Notes under the pieces: model-generated
What the model saw: the letters and a program-made list of their open reading frames with translations, nothing else
The model's database searches: none
What the model was told of the DNA's origin: nothing
From: Halobacteriovoraceae bacterium
GTDB lineage: Bacteria; Bdellovibrionota; Bacteriovoracia; Bacteriovoracales; Bacteriovoracaceae
Reading direction: 5' to 3'
DNA: 64,000 nt
Assembly: GCA_020635135.1 (NCBI GenBank)
Contig: JACKAJ010000016.1
Location: forward strand, 620,001 to 684,000
Shown: positions 51,242 through 59,841 of the stretch, piece after piece
Layout of the letters: each line of letters opens with the position of its first letter
How positions within the stretch are numbered: the stretch's first letter is position 1
Made by a program: the position numbers and the translations under genes

Positions 51242-51769
51242 ATGTCGTTTAAAAATGCCTTTATTTTCATTTTCTTGTTCATCAATATAATCTCTTGTAC
51301 CTCATATGAGAAGATAAAATATCTCTCTCAAGACTTTGAAATTCCAACAAAAAGCTTTACCGCAGACTTTAACCAGACTTGGAGCGCTGTGATCAATGTC
51401 ATGAAAAAATACGATATTCAAATCCAAAACCAAGAGACCGGGGTTATAAAAACTCGTTGGATGGACAACACCCTAGAAACCAACTTTGCAGATGCTTTTG
51501 GTTCCAGTGAAAAAGTAAAATCTGCGCGCTTTAAAATTCTCGTTAACGTGACCAAGGGGTATCGTGCGAACACGCCTGTCACAAGAGTGAGTGTTTATAA
51601 AAGGCAAATTATCGAACAAGATTTTCTCAACGGATGGAAGGAAATGAAAAACGATAGTATTCTTGAAAAGACAATCCTCTATCGTATTGGCCGGCTCATC
51701 ACCATGGATCGCTACCTACAGAAAGTTCAAAAAGCAGAGGAAGAAAAACAGATACAAAATTTTTTATAG
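51242..51769 (+). CDS. BamC-like lipoprotein
   Basis: A 175-residue lipoprotein (lipobox INIISC). The segment FNQTWSAVINVMKKYDIQIQNQETGVIKTRW resembles the BamC/NlpB-type helix-grip domain (W..L...L......d...g.i.t.w). A role in outer-membrane assembly is possible but unproven, because only one domain is present. The ATG at 51242 lies only 33 bases from the divergent kdsD start and has no ribosome-binding site. Its 3' end overlaps the HEAT protein gene by 6 bases. Confidence 0.6.
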   Translation: MSFKNAFIFIFLFINIISCTSYEKIKYLSQDFEIPTKSFTADFNQTWSAVINVMKKYDIQIQNQETGVIKTRWMDNTLETNFADAFGSSEKVKSARFKILVNVTKGYRANTPVTRVSVYKRQIIEQDFLNGWKEMKNDSILEKTILYRIGRLITMDRYLQKVQKAEEEKQIQNFL

Positions 51770-52486
51770 GATAGCTTTGTCCCAGAATGCCTTTTTACTG
51801 GCAACGGACTTGGGAGATTCTTTACCTGTTATTTTCTGAAGAGATTGATCAATAGCAGGTACGAGATGACTGAACTCTTGCTTTTTCATCAGTTTGACGA
51901 GAGGTTTTTTGGCTTTATTATATTTAAGCTCTCCAATCACTCCAATCACTTTATTCAAAACTTCAGAACTTTTAAGTTCACCTTTTTTATTTTTAATATA
52001 ATTCTTTTCATCAAAAAGCATCTTCCAAACCGATTTTGCCGAACTCACAAGATTCAAACTTTTAATCGTTTCAAGAGCTTGCACTCTTACGAGCATTGAT
52101 TTATCAAAAAGCCTTTTCTCTATTTGAGCTTTAAGTTTTGCTTGACGGAAAATCTGCATCACCTTCAGCGCAGCCATTCGCAACATCCAGTGAGGATGTT
52201 CCAAATATTTCACAATGAGCGGGATAGACTTTTGTCCCATTATTCTTGAAAGACTAATGATAGCTAGCCATCTATTTTTTTCTGGATATTTCTCTGATTT
52301 CATTACTTCGATTAATGTTGGAACAGATTTGTTTGCAAGTTTTAGAACTTCTCTCTCTAACTTTTTATACTCTGCAGGGCTTTTTGTTTCTTTAAGAAAG
52401 TTCGTTTTGAGCTGCCCTATTCTATCAGAAGAAAAACTTTGAGAACTCAATATGAGGATTAAGAGATAAAAAATGCGCATTTTCAT
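51764..52486 (-). CDS. Secreted HEAT-repeat protein
   Basis: A 240-residue protein with signal peptide MKMRIFYLLILILSSQSFSS. The rest is helical pairs of HEAT type: KSVPTLIEVMKSE, AIISLSRIMGQKSIPLIVKYLEHPHWMLRMAALKVM and VRVQALETIKSL. Such repeats form protein-binding scaffolds. It starts within the stop of the coiled-coil gene (ATGA overlap), so the two are co-translated and probably interact. Confidence 0.8.
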   Translation of the reverse strand: MKMRIFYLLILILSSQSFSSDRIGQLKTNFLKETKSPAEYKKLEREVLKLANKSVPTLIEVMKSEKYPEKNRWLAIISLSRIMGQKSIPLIVKYLEHPHWMLRMAALKVMQIFRQAKLKAQIEKRLFDKSMLVRVQALETIKSLNLVSSAKSVWKMLFDEKNYIKNKKGELKSSEVLNKVIGVIGELKYNKAKKPLVKLMKKQEFSHLVPAIDQSLQKITGKESPKSVASKKAFWDKAIL

Positions 52487-53391
52487 CCAAGCATTTTTTC
52501 AAACTCACTGAGGAGATCATCTGGATTGACATCATCTTCAGGAGGTTTTTTACCTTCAACAGCTTCTGAAGGATTCGTTGAAACGTTGAGGTCGCTTTCT
52601 CCTGCATCCCCAGAAACAACTGTGGAACTGTTATCATCTTCAGAGTCTGAACCTGAAATGAAAGTTGTATCATTGTCGTTATCGAGAGCCGCAGATAAAG
52701 TTTCAACGTCTTCATCTCCCACGCTTCCCCCTCTTACAGGTGGTTCAGGGGCTGGCTCAGGATCATTGTTTTCAATTCCTTGGGAAGGTTCTGGAGCAGC
52801 ACCATTTTGAAGATCTGCTAGAGTCTTCTTAAGCTGTTCATTTTCTTGCTGAAGTCTTTTTAAATTTGCGAGATCATCTTCAATGATCTCATATTCTTGC
52901 AATCTCTCTTGCAACCCTTCTTTTTCTTTTTTAATCGACTCAAGTTCTGCTTTAAGGGCAGGATCAGCTTTTCCAGCTCCATCTCCAGAACCTTGCTTCT
53001 TAGCTAATTCATCAATTTTAGCTTCTAATTCTTTAATCTTATCTTCAGAAGAAGATAAACTTGTATGACTATCTTCAAGTTTAGTCTTAAGCTCACTTAT
53101 TTCATTATTCTTTTGATCCAGTTCACCTTTAAGTTTGCTGTCGTCAACTTTCGGGGCAGCACTCCCCATCTGCTCAATTGGAGCAGATTTTAAAGCAGAA
53201 GAATTTTGCATTATAGAATCAAGATAACTTTTGAGAACTTCGGCAGGAATTTGATGTTCATAATCTCCAAATTTTTTCTTGTTATAATACCAAATGAAAA
53301 TAAAAGTAATAAAACTGATAGTTAAAAAACTAAAAGCTATGACTAAAAAATCGTCATTATGGATATCAAGAAAACTGATTAGATTTTGCAC
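52483..53391 (-). CDS. Membrane-anchored coiled-coil protein with acidic tail
   Basis: A 302-residue protein with one transmembrane helix (residues 15-36), then a long coiled coil (about 90-200, repeated Leu/Glu/Lys heptads), a Pro/Glu linker, an acidic Asp/Ser/Thr-rich stretch and a short final helix DDLLSEFEKMLG. The start is GTG with GGAGG 9 bases upstream, under a very strong promoter. It may tether a complex to the membrane; no enzymatic motif. Confidence 0.75.
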   Translation of the reverse strand: MQNLISFLDIHNDDFLVIAFSFLTISFITFIFIWYYNKKKFGDYEHQIPAEVLKSYLDSIMQNSSALKSAPIEQMGSAAPKVDDSKLKGELDQKNNEISELKTKLEDSHTSLSSSEDKIKELEAKIDELAKKQGSGDGAGKADPALKAELESIKKEKEGLQERLQEYEIIEDDLANLKRLQQENEQLKKTLADLQNGAAPEPSQGIENNDPEPAPEPPVRGGSVGDEDVETLSAALDNDNDTTFISGSDSEDDNSSTVVSGDAGESDLNVSTNPSEAVEGKKPPEDDVNPDDLLSEFEKMLG

Positions 53392-53439
53392 TGGCTTACC
53401 CCTCCGTAGGTAAAAAGGTAGTGATTCCTAGCAATTATC

Positions 53440-53469
53440 ATTATAATGAGCCCAATAGATTACTGTCAA
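53440..53469 (-). promoter_or_regulatory. Consensus sigma-70 promoter
   Basis: On the minus strand TTGACA, 18 bases, TATAAT: both boxes match the consensus perfectly. It drives the coiled-coil and HEAT genes, with a predicted start near 53433 and a leader of about 40 bases. Confidence 0.85.
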
Positions 53470-53529
53470 ACACGATCATTTTTGCATTAAGATTCGATTT
53501 GCTATTTTGAATGACAAAAAACCTATTCT

Positions 53530-54348
53530 CTAGAGAAAGTGTTCTTTTATTATCGGATAAAACCGTCCACTTAAATGTTTTGAAATCGCGACGATTGTCT
53601 CTGAAAAGGGATTAAATGCTTTTTGTTCAAAGTCTGTCACTTGTAGTCCAGTTTCTTCGCAAATAAGGGCACCGGCGTTGATATCCCATGGCTTGAGACC
53701 GTGTTCCCAAAATCCATCAAACTGACCTGCTGCAGTCAAGCACAAGTCGAGTGCAGCACTCCCAAAACGCCTGACAGACAAGGCCTGTTTGTTCATTTGA
53801 TAAAAAAGCTCTAATTTCTTTTTATTTTTTCCACCGAGCGAGTTTAAACATGTCACAAACATCGATTCTTCAAAATCTTTTTGATGATTTTTCTTAACAT
53901 CGAGTTTTTTTTCTGTTTTTTCTCTTAAATCGTAAAAAAAAGCTCCTTTCCCTTTATTAGCAATATAAAGTTCTTTTCGAGTTGGAGCATAAACAATTCC
54001 AAACTTTAATTGCCCCCTTAGACTATAACCAATCGAGATACAATAATAATCAAGACCACTTAAAAAGTTGTGAGTGCCATCGAGTGGATCAATATACCAA
54101 CAGTGTTCACTGTTTTTCGCAACTTCTAAATTTTCTTCTTTTTGAAAACTATTTTCTTCACTCAAAATATAGTGATCAGGAAATAAGTGACCTATTTTAT
54201 CTCTTAAAAATTTTTCTGTCTTTAAATCAGCTTCTGAAACAAGTCCTTCACCTTTTTTCACATGAATATCAAGGCTAGAAAGACTCTTTCGAGCCTCTAA
54301 TAAAATGTCCCCGGCTTCTAAAATAATTTCTCTTAATTGTTTTTCCAT
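53530..54348 (-). CDS. Inositol-monophosphatase-family phosphatase
   Basis: A 272-residue enzyme with the metal sites of the IMPase/CysQ/FBPase superfamily: EEN near residue 65, WYIDPLDGTHNF near residue 90 and KPWDINAGALICEE near residue 215. It resembles SuhB-type inositol phosphatases more than CysQ, but substrate is open. It overlaps the aminotransferase gene by 16 bases and is translated behind it. Confidence 0.88.
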   Translation of the reverse strand: MEKQLREIILEAGDILLEARKSLSSLDIHVKKGEGLVSEADLKTEKFLRDKIGHLFPDHYILSEENSFQKEENLEVAKNSEHCWYIDPLDGTHNFLSGLDYYCISIGYSLRGQLKFGIVYAPTRKELYIANKGKGAFFYDLREKTEKKLDVKKNHQKDFEESMFVTCLNSLGGKNKKKLELFYQMNKQALSVRRFGSAALDLCLTAAGQFDGFWEHGLKPWDINAGALICEETGLQVTDFEQKAFNPFSETIVAISKHLSGRFYPIIKEHFL

Positions 54349-55226
54349 AATCTTAAATTCTTATATGAGCTTTTATATTTTTCTTTAAATAACTTTAACA
54401 CATTATCAAACTGCTGGTCATAGTTTATTGCTTTTCCATCAATTTCTTCAATCAACCCGAGTCCTTTGACACAGTTAAGACTCAAGACAGCGAGGGGACG
54501 ACCAAATAAATAATCTAGATCGATTGGTCTTTCAACTATAGGAAACTGACTCCCCAAACTTTCTTTTAAAAAACGTTGTTGTATCCCATTAACGAGCAAA
54601 TGTTTTGATAAGGGAAAAATAAACTCTCCATTTTCAAAAACACAGAGATTACTGGTGCTCAATTCATAGACTGAATTTTCGGAGTTACAAAAAAGAACAT
54701 CATCAAACCCTCTGGCTTGTACCTGATGACGGCAATGAAAAAGCTGAGCATAATTCCCCATAACCTTATAATCCGCTCCCCTCCAATCGCTTGCCCGCTC
54801 AGACTCAGAAAGCGCGAACTTCAAACTTTGAACTCTAAGATGCTCTAGAGAATCATTAATAAAAAAATCCCCCTGATCTTTTTCTTCAATTTCGGCCCAA
54901 AGTTTTAATGCCTGGAAATTTTCTGGATCTCGGTAACAACTGACGCGGATTCTTTGAAAGGATGAGGAAAAAGAAAAATTTTCTAATTGAACCAGAAATT
55001 TCTCAAATAAGGTCTTTAGTAACGCGGCTTCCTGACTTGTTGCAAAAAGAAACACTTCGGCACCTTTTTGTAAGCGCTCTAAATGCCAGTTTAAAAAAGA
55101 AAGCTTCCCGCAACTCATTAAAAAAGTTGTAAATATTGACTCCCCATATAAAAAAGATTTATTGTCTAGGTTGATAAGGGGGGATTGCGAAATCAATTCA
55201 TTTTTCCAATAAAAATGGCGCTTCAT
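54333..55226 (-). CDS. Class IV PLP aminotransferase
   Basis: A 297-residue protein of the fold-type IV family (branched-chain aminotransferase, D-amino acid transaminase or aminodeoxychorismate lyase). Visible are SFLYGESIFTT, the PLP lysine in DYKVMGNYAQLF, and GFDDVLFCN followed by VYELSTSNLCVF. The start could also be 55238; neither ATG has a good ribosome-binding site. It is divergent from the pantothenate operon, 25 bases away at the starts. If it acts on valine it would supply 2-ketoisovalerate to PanB; pabC function is an equally open alternative. Confidence 0.8.
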   Translation of the reverse strand: MKRHFYWKNELISQSPLINLDNKSFLYGESIFTTFLMSCGKLSFLNWHLERLQKGAEVFLFATSQEAALLKTLFEKFLVQLENFSFSSSFQRIRVSCYRDPENFQALKLWAEIEEKDQGDFFINDSLEHLRVQSLKFALSESERASDWRGADYKVMGNYAQLFHCRHQVQARGFDDVLFCNSENSVYELSTSNLCVFENGEFIFPLSKHLLVNGIQQRFLKESLGSQFPIVERPIDLDYLFGRPLAVLSLNCVKGLGLIEEIDGKAINYDQQFDNVLKLFKEKYKSSYKNLRLWKNN

Positions 55227-55251
55227 CCCTGCCATCATAAAGGAGTTTGCA

Positions 55252-56199
55252 GTGTCAAACAATGGGCAATTTGCAATTATTGGAGCAGGCAACCAAGCCT
55301 TCGCTTGGGCCCTCAATTTGCGCGACAGTCGATTCCCTTTTTCAGTCGGGATTCGAAAGACAAGCTCTGCTCATACTCTCCTTAAAGACAAAAAAATTCC
55401 TGTCTTTGATCTAGGAGAATCATTGCGTTCTTACAAATCAATGGCCTTACTCATTCCCGATGATCAGCACGCTCATTTTTTTGAAAACTACTCGTCATTC
55501 TTAGAAGAAGGGACGCAGATTATTTATGCTCACAGCTACTCACTCGTTGAAGATCAATTGGCTCAGAAGTACCCGCAATTCGAACACGTTCTTCTCGCTC
55601 CTAAATCAATTGGAAGCCAAATACGTTATAACTTCGAACGATCGCGAATAACTCCTGCCGTTTATTCACTCGATTTAGTTTCTAAAGCCAGACAAAATCA
55701 GGCTCAGCAAGAGATGGAAATTCTCTGCCATGCCCTTGGTTTTAGTTTACTTGCTCAAGTTAGAGTTGAAGATGAAACAATTGCCGATCTTTTTTCAGAG
55801 CAAACGCTCCTTTGTGGTTTTTTTCCCTACATCATTAGTGAATGCTTTCAACTTTTGAAAGATCAAGGGATTGACCCTACACTCAGTTTTTTAGAGTGTT
55901 GGCATGAAAGCAAGCTTATTATTGATACACTCGTAGAAAAAGGGCCCGAAGAATTCTTTAAACTTATCAGTCCCAATGCCCTAATAGGAGCCCATGAAGC
56001 TTCTCAAGTTTTAATCGACGAAAATTTTAAGAAAAAACTTTCTTTGATTTTTGAACAAATTAAAAATAAAGATTTTAATCAAAAAATTAAAAATACAGAT
56101 TATCAAGAACTCAAAAATTCAACTATTAATTTTTGGAAAAATACTGATCTCCAAAAATTTTATAATCAATATTCACAGGAGCTCTATCCTGTAACCTAA
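55252..56199 (+). CDS. Ketol-acid reductoisomerase-like enzyme, possible ketopantoate reductase
   Basis: A 315-residue protein of the class I KARI (IlvC) family. The NADPH site reads IIGAGNQAFAWALNLRDS. All active-site residues are present at KARI spacing: His94, Lys118 (APKS), Asp179 and Glu183 (DLFSEQ), Glu215 and Glu219 (LECWHE), Ser240. The protein is shorter and more divergent than usual IlvC. The start is GTG with AAGGAG 6 bases before it. It heads the operon panB-coaX-coaBC-panC, where panE would be expected; IlvC enzymes are known to reduce ketopantoate. So the role may be ketopantoate to pantoate; valine/isoleucine synthesis is the alternative. Confidence 0.82.
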   Translation: MSNNGQFAIIGAGNQAFAWALNLRDSRFPFSVGIRKTSSAHTLLKDKKIPVFDLGESLRSYKSMALLIPDDQHAHFFENYSSFLEEGTQIIYAHSYSLVEDQLAQKYPQFEHVLLAPKSIGSQIRYNFERSRITPAVYSLDLVSKARQNQAQQEMEILCHALGFSLLAQVRVEDETIADLFSEQTLLCGFFPYIISECFQLLKDQGIDPTLSFLECWHESKLIIDTLVEKGPEEFFKLISPNALIGAHEASQVLIDENFKKKLSLIFEQIKNKDFNQKIKNTDYQELKNSTINFWKNTDLQKFYNQYSQELYPVT

Positions 56200-56206
56200 G
56201 GACTGC

Positions 56207-56977
56207 ATGAAAAAGCTAACAACCAGAGACATTAGAAAATTTAAAGGTCAAAAGAAACTTAGCGTTCTTACGTGCTACGATTTCCAAACAGCTCAGATTA
56301 TCAATGAATCTGAACTAGACATGATTCTCGTTGGAGACAGCCTTGGTAATGTTATTTTAGGCTATGAAACAACTATTCCTGTAACTATAGATAACATGAT
56401 CCTCTTCGGACAAGCCGTTCGCCGTGGAGCTCCTAATAAATTTGTTATCGTTGATATGCCATTTGGTTCATATTCAGATATTGATGAAGCTACTCACAAT
56501 GGAATTAAGCTTTTTCAACAAACTCAAGCAGAAGCGATAAAACTAGAAGGTGGAAGCTCCTGGCATGCAAAGTTGATTGAACACCTAACTCTCAATGGAA
56601 TCCCCGTCATGGGTCACCTTGGGCTTCGTCCTCAAAGTGTCCATGCAATGGGAGGTTATTATACTCATGGAAAAGACGATCAATCATCACAACTCATTCT
56701 TGAAGAAGCTAAACGTCTTGAAGAAGCTGGATGCTTTGCTATCGTTCTAGAATGTGTTGAGAAAAACCTTGCACAACAAATCTCTGATAGCCTATCCATT
56801 CCAACGATTGGAATAGGTTCTGGCTCGATGGTCGATGGCCAAGTTCTCGTCATTAATGATCTTCTACATGAAGGTGTAAAAGACCCGCCTCGATTTTGTA
56901 CTCCCCTAGCGAACCTCTACCAAACAAAGAAAAAAGTTATTGAGGACTATATCAATAATACTAAGACCTCATCATGA
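56207..56977 (+). CDS. panB: 3-methyl-2-oxobutanoate hydroxymethyltransferase
   Basis: A 256-residue TIM-barrel enzyme that makes ketopantoate from 2-ketoisovalerate and methylene-tetrahydrofolate. Motifs: LTCYDFQTAQI, the metal-binding VGDSLGNV, DMPFGSY, KLEGGSSW, MGHLGLRPQSVHAMGGY and the IGIGSGSMVDGQVLV. Length is normal (264 in E. coli). It lies 7 bases after the KARI-like gene and its stop overlaps the coaX start (ATGA). Confidence 0.97.
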   Translation: MKKLTTRDIRKFKGQKKLSVLTCYDFQTAQIINESELDMILVGDSLGNVILGYETTIPVTIDNMILFGQAVRRGAPNKFVIVDMPFGSYSDIDEATHNGIKLFQQTQAEAIKLEGGSSWHAKLIEHLTLNGIPVMGHLGLRPQSVHAMGGYYTHGKDDQSSQLILEEAKRLEEAGCFAIVLECVEKNLAQQISDSLSIPTIGIGSGSMVDGQVLVINDLLHEGVKDPPRFCTPLANLYQTKKKVIEDYINNTKTSS

Positions 56978-57723
56978 ATTTTTTAACTCTCGATATCGGT
57001 AATTCTAATAATTATTGCCAAATTTATCGCAATAAATCGCGAGAAGTTATTGCTCTTGAGAGTATTCAAAATCATATTGAAAAAAATCAAAGTATTTATT
57101 TTAGTTCAGTCAAAAATACTGAAATTTTTTTTAACCAGCATCCCTATCTAAAAAGTTTTAATCTCATTGATATCAAAACTTTTTTTGAAAAAGACTTATT
57201 TCTCGACATGCCGGTAGCCTATTCACAATCCTTAGGAAGCGATCGATTGGCATTAGCCTACTATGCCTATAAAAAAAGAGAACCAGACCAAATGGCCGTT
57301 ACAATTGATGCTGGAACTTTTTTGACCATCGATTTTATATCCTCAAATGGTTATTTAGGAGGATTTATCTTCCCTGGACTTCAGACATTTCTTAACTCTT
57401 ATAATCAAGCGGATCAGCTCTTAGTTTTAAATTCCAGTGAAATAAAAGAACAATTATTTCTCGACCAACTCCCTCAAAACACTCACAAGTCCATTGCTCT
57501 AGCGGCACGCCATTACATCGAAGCCGTAGTCGAAACAGTAGTAAAAAAATATGCCAAGAATCAAAACCTTCAATTTTATTTAACTGGTGGGGACGGCCAG
57601 TGGCTTTTACAGTTCCTAGATAAAAAATCAATTCGTGAATGCTCAATTGGCCTTGTCAATGCAGGTCTCGAGCTCATTGCTCTCCAACACATCAGCCAGT
57701 TATCAAGCCAGGAGATTCAATGA
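56974..57723 (+). CDS. coaX: Type III pantothenate kinase
   Basis: A 249-residue ASKHA-fold kinase: phosphate-binding DIGNSN at residues 7-12, SLGSDRLALAYYA, the second motif TIDAGTFLTIDF, and GGFIFPGLQTF. It phosphorylates pantothenate and is not inhibited by CoA as type I kinases are. ATGA overlaps couple it to panB and coaBC on both sides. Confidence 0.93.
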   Translation: MNFLTLDIGNSNNYCQIYRNKSREVIALESIQNHIEKNQSIYFSSVKNTEIFFNQHPYLKSFNLIDIKTFFEKDLFLDMPVAYSQSLGSDRLALAYYAYKKREPDQMAVTIDAGTFLTIDFISSNGYLGGFIFPGLQTFLNSYNQADQLLVLNSSEIKEQLFLDQLPQNTHKSIALAARHYIEAVVETVVKKYAKNQNLQFYLTGGDGQWLLQFLDKKSIRECSIGLVNAGLELIALQHISQLSSQEIQ

Positions 57724-58976
57724 ACTACCTAATTGCAGTCACTGGTTCTATTGCTTGCTATCGGGCACTTGATATCATGAGAGGCATCCTCAAAGCTTCA
57801 CCTAAAAACAAAGTTCGTATCATCTTAAGTAAAGGTGCCGAAAATTTTTTAAAGCCTGAAATATTTCGTTATCTTGGAGCCGAAAAAGTTTATCGAGCCC
57901 AAGATGATTTTAATATTGAACTTCTCCCCATAGATCAGAATGTTTTGCACATTTCATTGGCAAGATGGTGTCACTATTTTTGTGTACTCCCTGCAACAGC
58001 CAATACACTTGCTAGACTCGCTTGGGGTATGGCCGATGATTTACTTTGTTCGAGCTTTCTATCACTAGAACCCTCTGTAAAAAAAATAATATTTCCAGTA
58101 ATGAACCCAATGATGCTCTCTCATCCTCATACCACTCAAAATCTCAAAAAACTTGAAGAACTGGAAAACACTTTTGTATTTCCCCCTGATTCAGGAGAAA
58201 TGATATGTGGAGAAATGGGACAAGGGAAAATGGCCCCGATAGAGGCTATCGTTGATTTTTTAGATTCCATCCCGCAGCTAGCTCTCTCACCGAAAGCTCG
58301 GTATGTTCTCATTTCGACAGGAGCATCTATTAGCCCTCTCGATCCTGTGAGATACCTCACCAATCCCTCAACAGGATTGACAGGATTTTATCTAAGCCAA
58401 GCCTTTCTCAAAAAAGGTTATCGTGTTACTGTCGTTGCTTCTACGACAACCCATACAAGGCTTAATCATTTGCTTCCCATTCCCGGCTACTCGCTTATAA
58501 GGGCACAAACGACTAAAGAGATGAAATCACACATCGATAGAGAGTTCCCTCTTTGTAACCTCTATATTAGCTCTGCCGCCTTTTGTGATATCGAATTTCC
58601 ATTTAACGAAAATAAAGTTAAAAAGAAACAGCTACTTCATTCACTTGATATCAAGCAATCACCAGATATTTTAAAATCACTCCTTCAGCGTAGAGAACAT
58701 CAAAAAATAGTTGGTTTTGGTGCAGAAGCGACTCTAGATAAGATGTCTTTTAATGAAAAGATCCACGATAAGCCAGTCGATTTTTTCGTTGGAAATGCTG
58801 TCAGCAATGGTTACTTGAGAAAAAAAGAAGGTTTTGGTGAAACAGTGAACGAATACTTTCTTAAAGATACTCATTCTGGACGAGAAGAAATAAGCCAATT
58901 GAACAAACCTTCTTTAGCGAATAAGATAGTAGACTGGTACGAAGAAAATATTGATGAACAACATAGAATTAATTAA
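57720..58976 (+). CDS. coaBC: Bifunctional phosphopantothenoylcysteine decarboxylase/synthetase
   Basis: A 418-residue enzyme. The CoaC half has GSIACYRALDI, the HISLARW His region, LPATANTLARLAWG, the PVMNPMM motif (usually PAMNxxM) and the catalytic Cys in CGEMGQGKMAP. The CoaB half has STGASISPLDPVRYLTNPS and the NENKVKKK lysine. It makes 4'-phosphopantetheine from phosphopantothenate. The ATG at 57720, behind AGGAG, overlaps the coaX stop; the frame also reads 27 codons upstream inside coaX. Confidence 0.93.
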   Translation: MNYLIAVTGSIACYRALDIMRGILKASPKNKVRIILSKGAENFLKPEIFRYLGAEKVYRAQDDFNIELLPIDQNVLHISLARWCHYFCVLPATANTLARLAWGMADDLLCSSFLSLEPSVKKIIFPVMNPMMLSHPHTTQNLKKLEELENTFVFPPDSGEMICGEMGQGKMAPIEAIVDFLDSIPQLALSPKARYVLISTGASISPLDPVRYLTNPSTGLTGFYLSQAFLKKGYRVTVVASTTTHTRLNHLLPIPGYSLIRAQTTKEMKSHIDREFPLCNLYISSAAFCDIEFPFNENKVKKKQLLHSLDIKQSPDILKSLLQRREHQKIVGFGAEATLDKMSFNEKIHDKPVDFFVGNAVSNGYLRKKEGFGETVNEYFLKDTHSGREEISQLNKPSLANKIVDWYEENIDEQHRIN

Positions 58977-59838
58977 AACCAGAAAAGATCTCACTCAAAA
59001 AAGATTAAATATACCCTTCAATGCGACAGTTGGATTCACACCAACCATGGGCAATCTTCACGCTGGCCATCTTTCGCTCATTGAGTCTTCTTTAAGAGAA
59101 AATGAATTTAACTTTGTCAGCATTTTTGTCAATCCAAAACAGTTTGGACCACAAGAAGATTTTGTACACTATCCTAGGACTCTCAAAGAAGACCTTAAAA
59201 AATTAGAGAATCTCGCGGGAAGATTTGATAAACCAGTGGCTGTGTTTGCTCCTCAAAGCGAAGAGGAAATTTTTCCAGATAATTACTGTACTGAAGTCGC
59301 AGTTAAAAACCTCAATGCCATATTAGAGGGGCGTGATCGCCCGACTCACTTTGATGGAGTCACAACAGTCGTTTATCAGCTTTTGACCCTTGTTCGACCT
59401 CATGTTGCCTATTTCGGAAAAAAAGATTTCCAACAATATATTATTATCAAGCAAATGGTTCGCGACCTATTGTTACCCACAAAAATCAGAGGGATGGAAA
59501 TTATTCGAAGTCCAGAAGGGCTCGCGCTCTCAAGCCGTAACCATTATTTAAGCGATAATGGAAAACAAGAAGCACTTTTGCTGAGACAAACACTTTTGCA
59601 AGCAAAAGAGTTTATTCAAAGCATGTTTTTAAAAAACTCTAAATTAGATCTCAAAGAAATACATCGTATGCTTCAAGAACTTTCAGATGATATTCAATGG
59701 CACTATTTAGAGGCTAAAAATTCAAACAACTTGAATGATATTGAAGAGTCGAGTCTCAAAATCGTTATTTTAGGAGCTATCAATGTCGAAGACACTCGGC
59801 TACTCGACAACATCGAAATTAGTTTGGAGGGATTCTAA
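58954..59838 (+). CDS. panC: Pantothenate synthetase
   Basis: A 294-residue enzyme joining pantoate and beta-alanine with ATP. Visible: TPTMGNLHAGHLSLI (HxGH-type), FVNPKQFGPQEDF, the FGKKDFQQYIIIKQM segment and SPEGLALSSRN, the family KMSKS-like region. The ATG at 58954 gives a 23-base overlap with coaBC; a TTG one codon upstream is less likely. No panD is in the window, so beta-alanine comes from elsewhere. Confidence 0.96.
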   Translation: MNNIELIKTRKDLTQKRLNIPFNATVGFTPTMGNLHAGHLSLIESSLRENEFNFVSIFVNPKQFGPQEDFVHYPRTLKEDLKKLENLAGRFDKPVAVFAPQSEEEIFPDNYCTEVAVKNLNAILEGRDRPTHFDGVTTVVYQLLTLVRPHVAYFGKKDFQQYIIIKQMVRDLLLPTKIRGMEIIRSPEGLALSSRNHYLSDNGKQEALLLRQTLLQAKEFIQSMFLKNSKLDLKEIHRMLQELSDDIQWHYLEAKNSNNLNDIEESSLKIVILGAINVEDTRLLDNIEISLEGF

Positions 59839-59841
59839 TCC

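Noticed and set aside
57639..57719. Longer CoaBC reading through 27 codons within coaX
   Set aside because: The added residues are Cys/Pro-rich and unrelated to CoaC; the ATG at 57720 overlaps the coaX stop and has AGGAG upstream.
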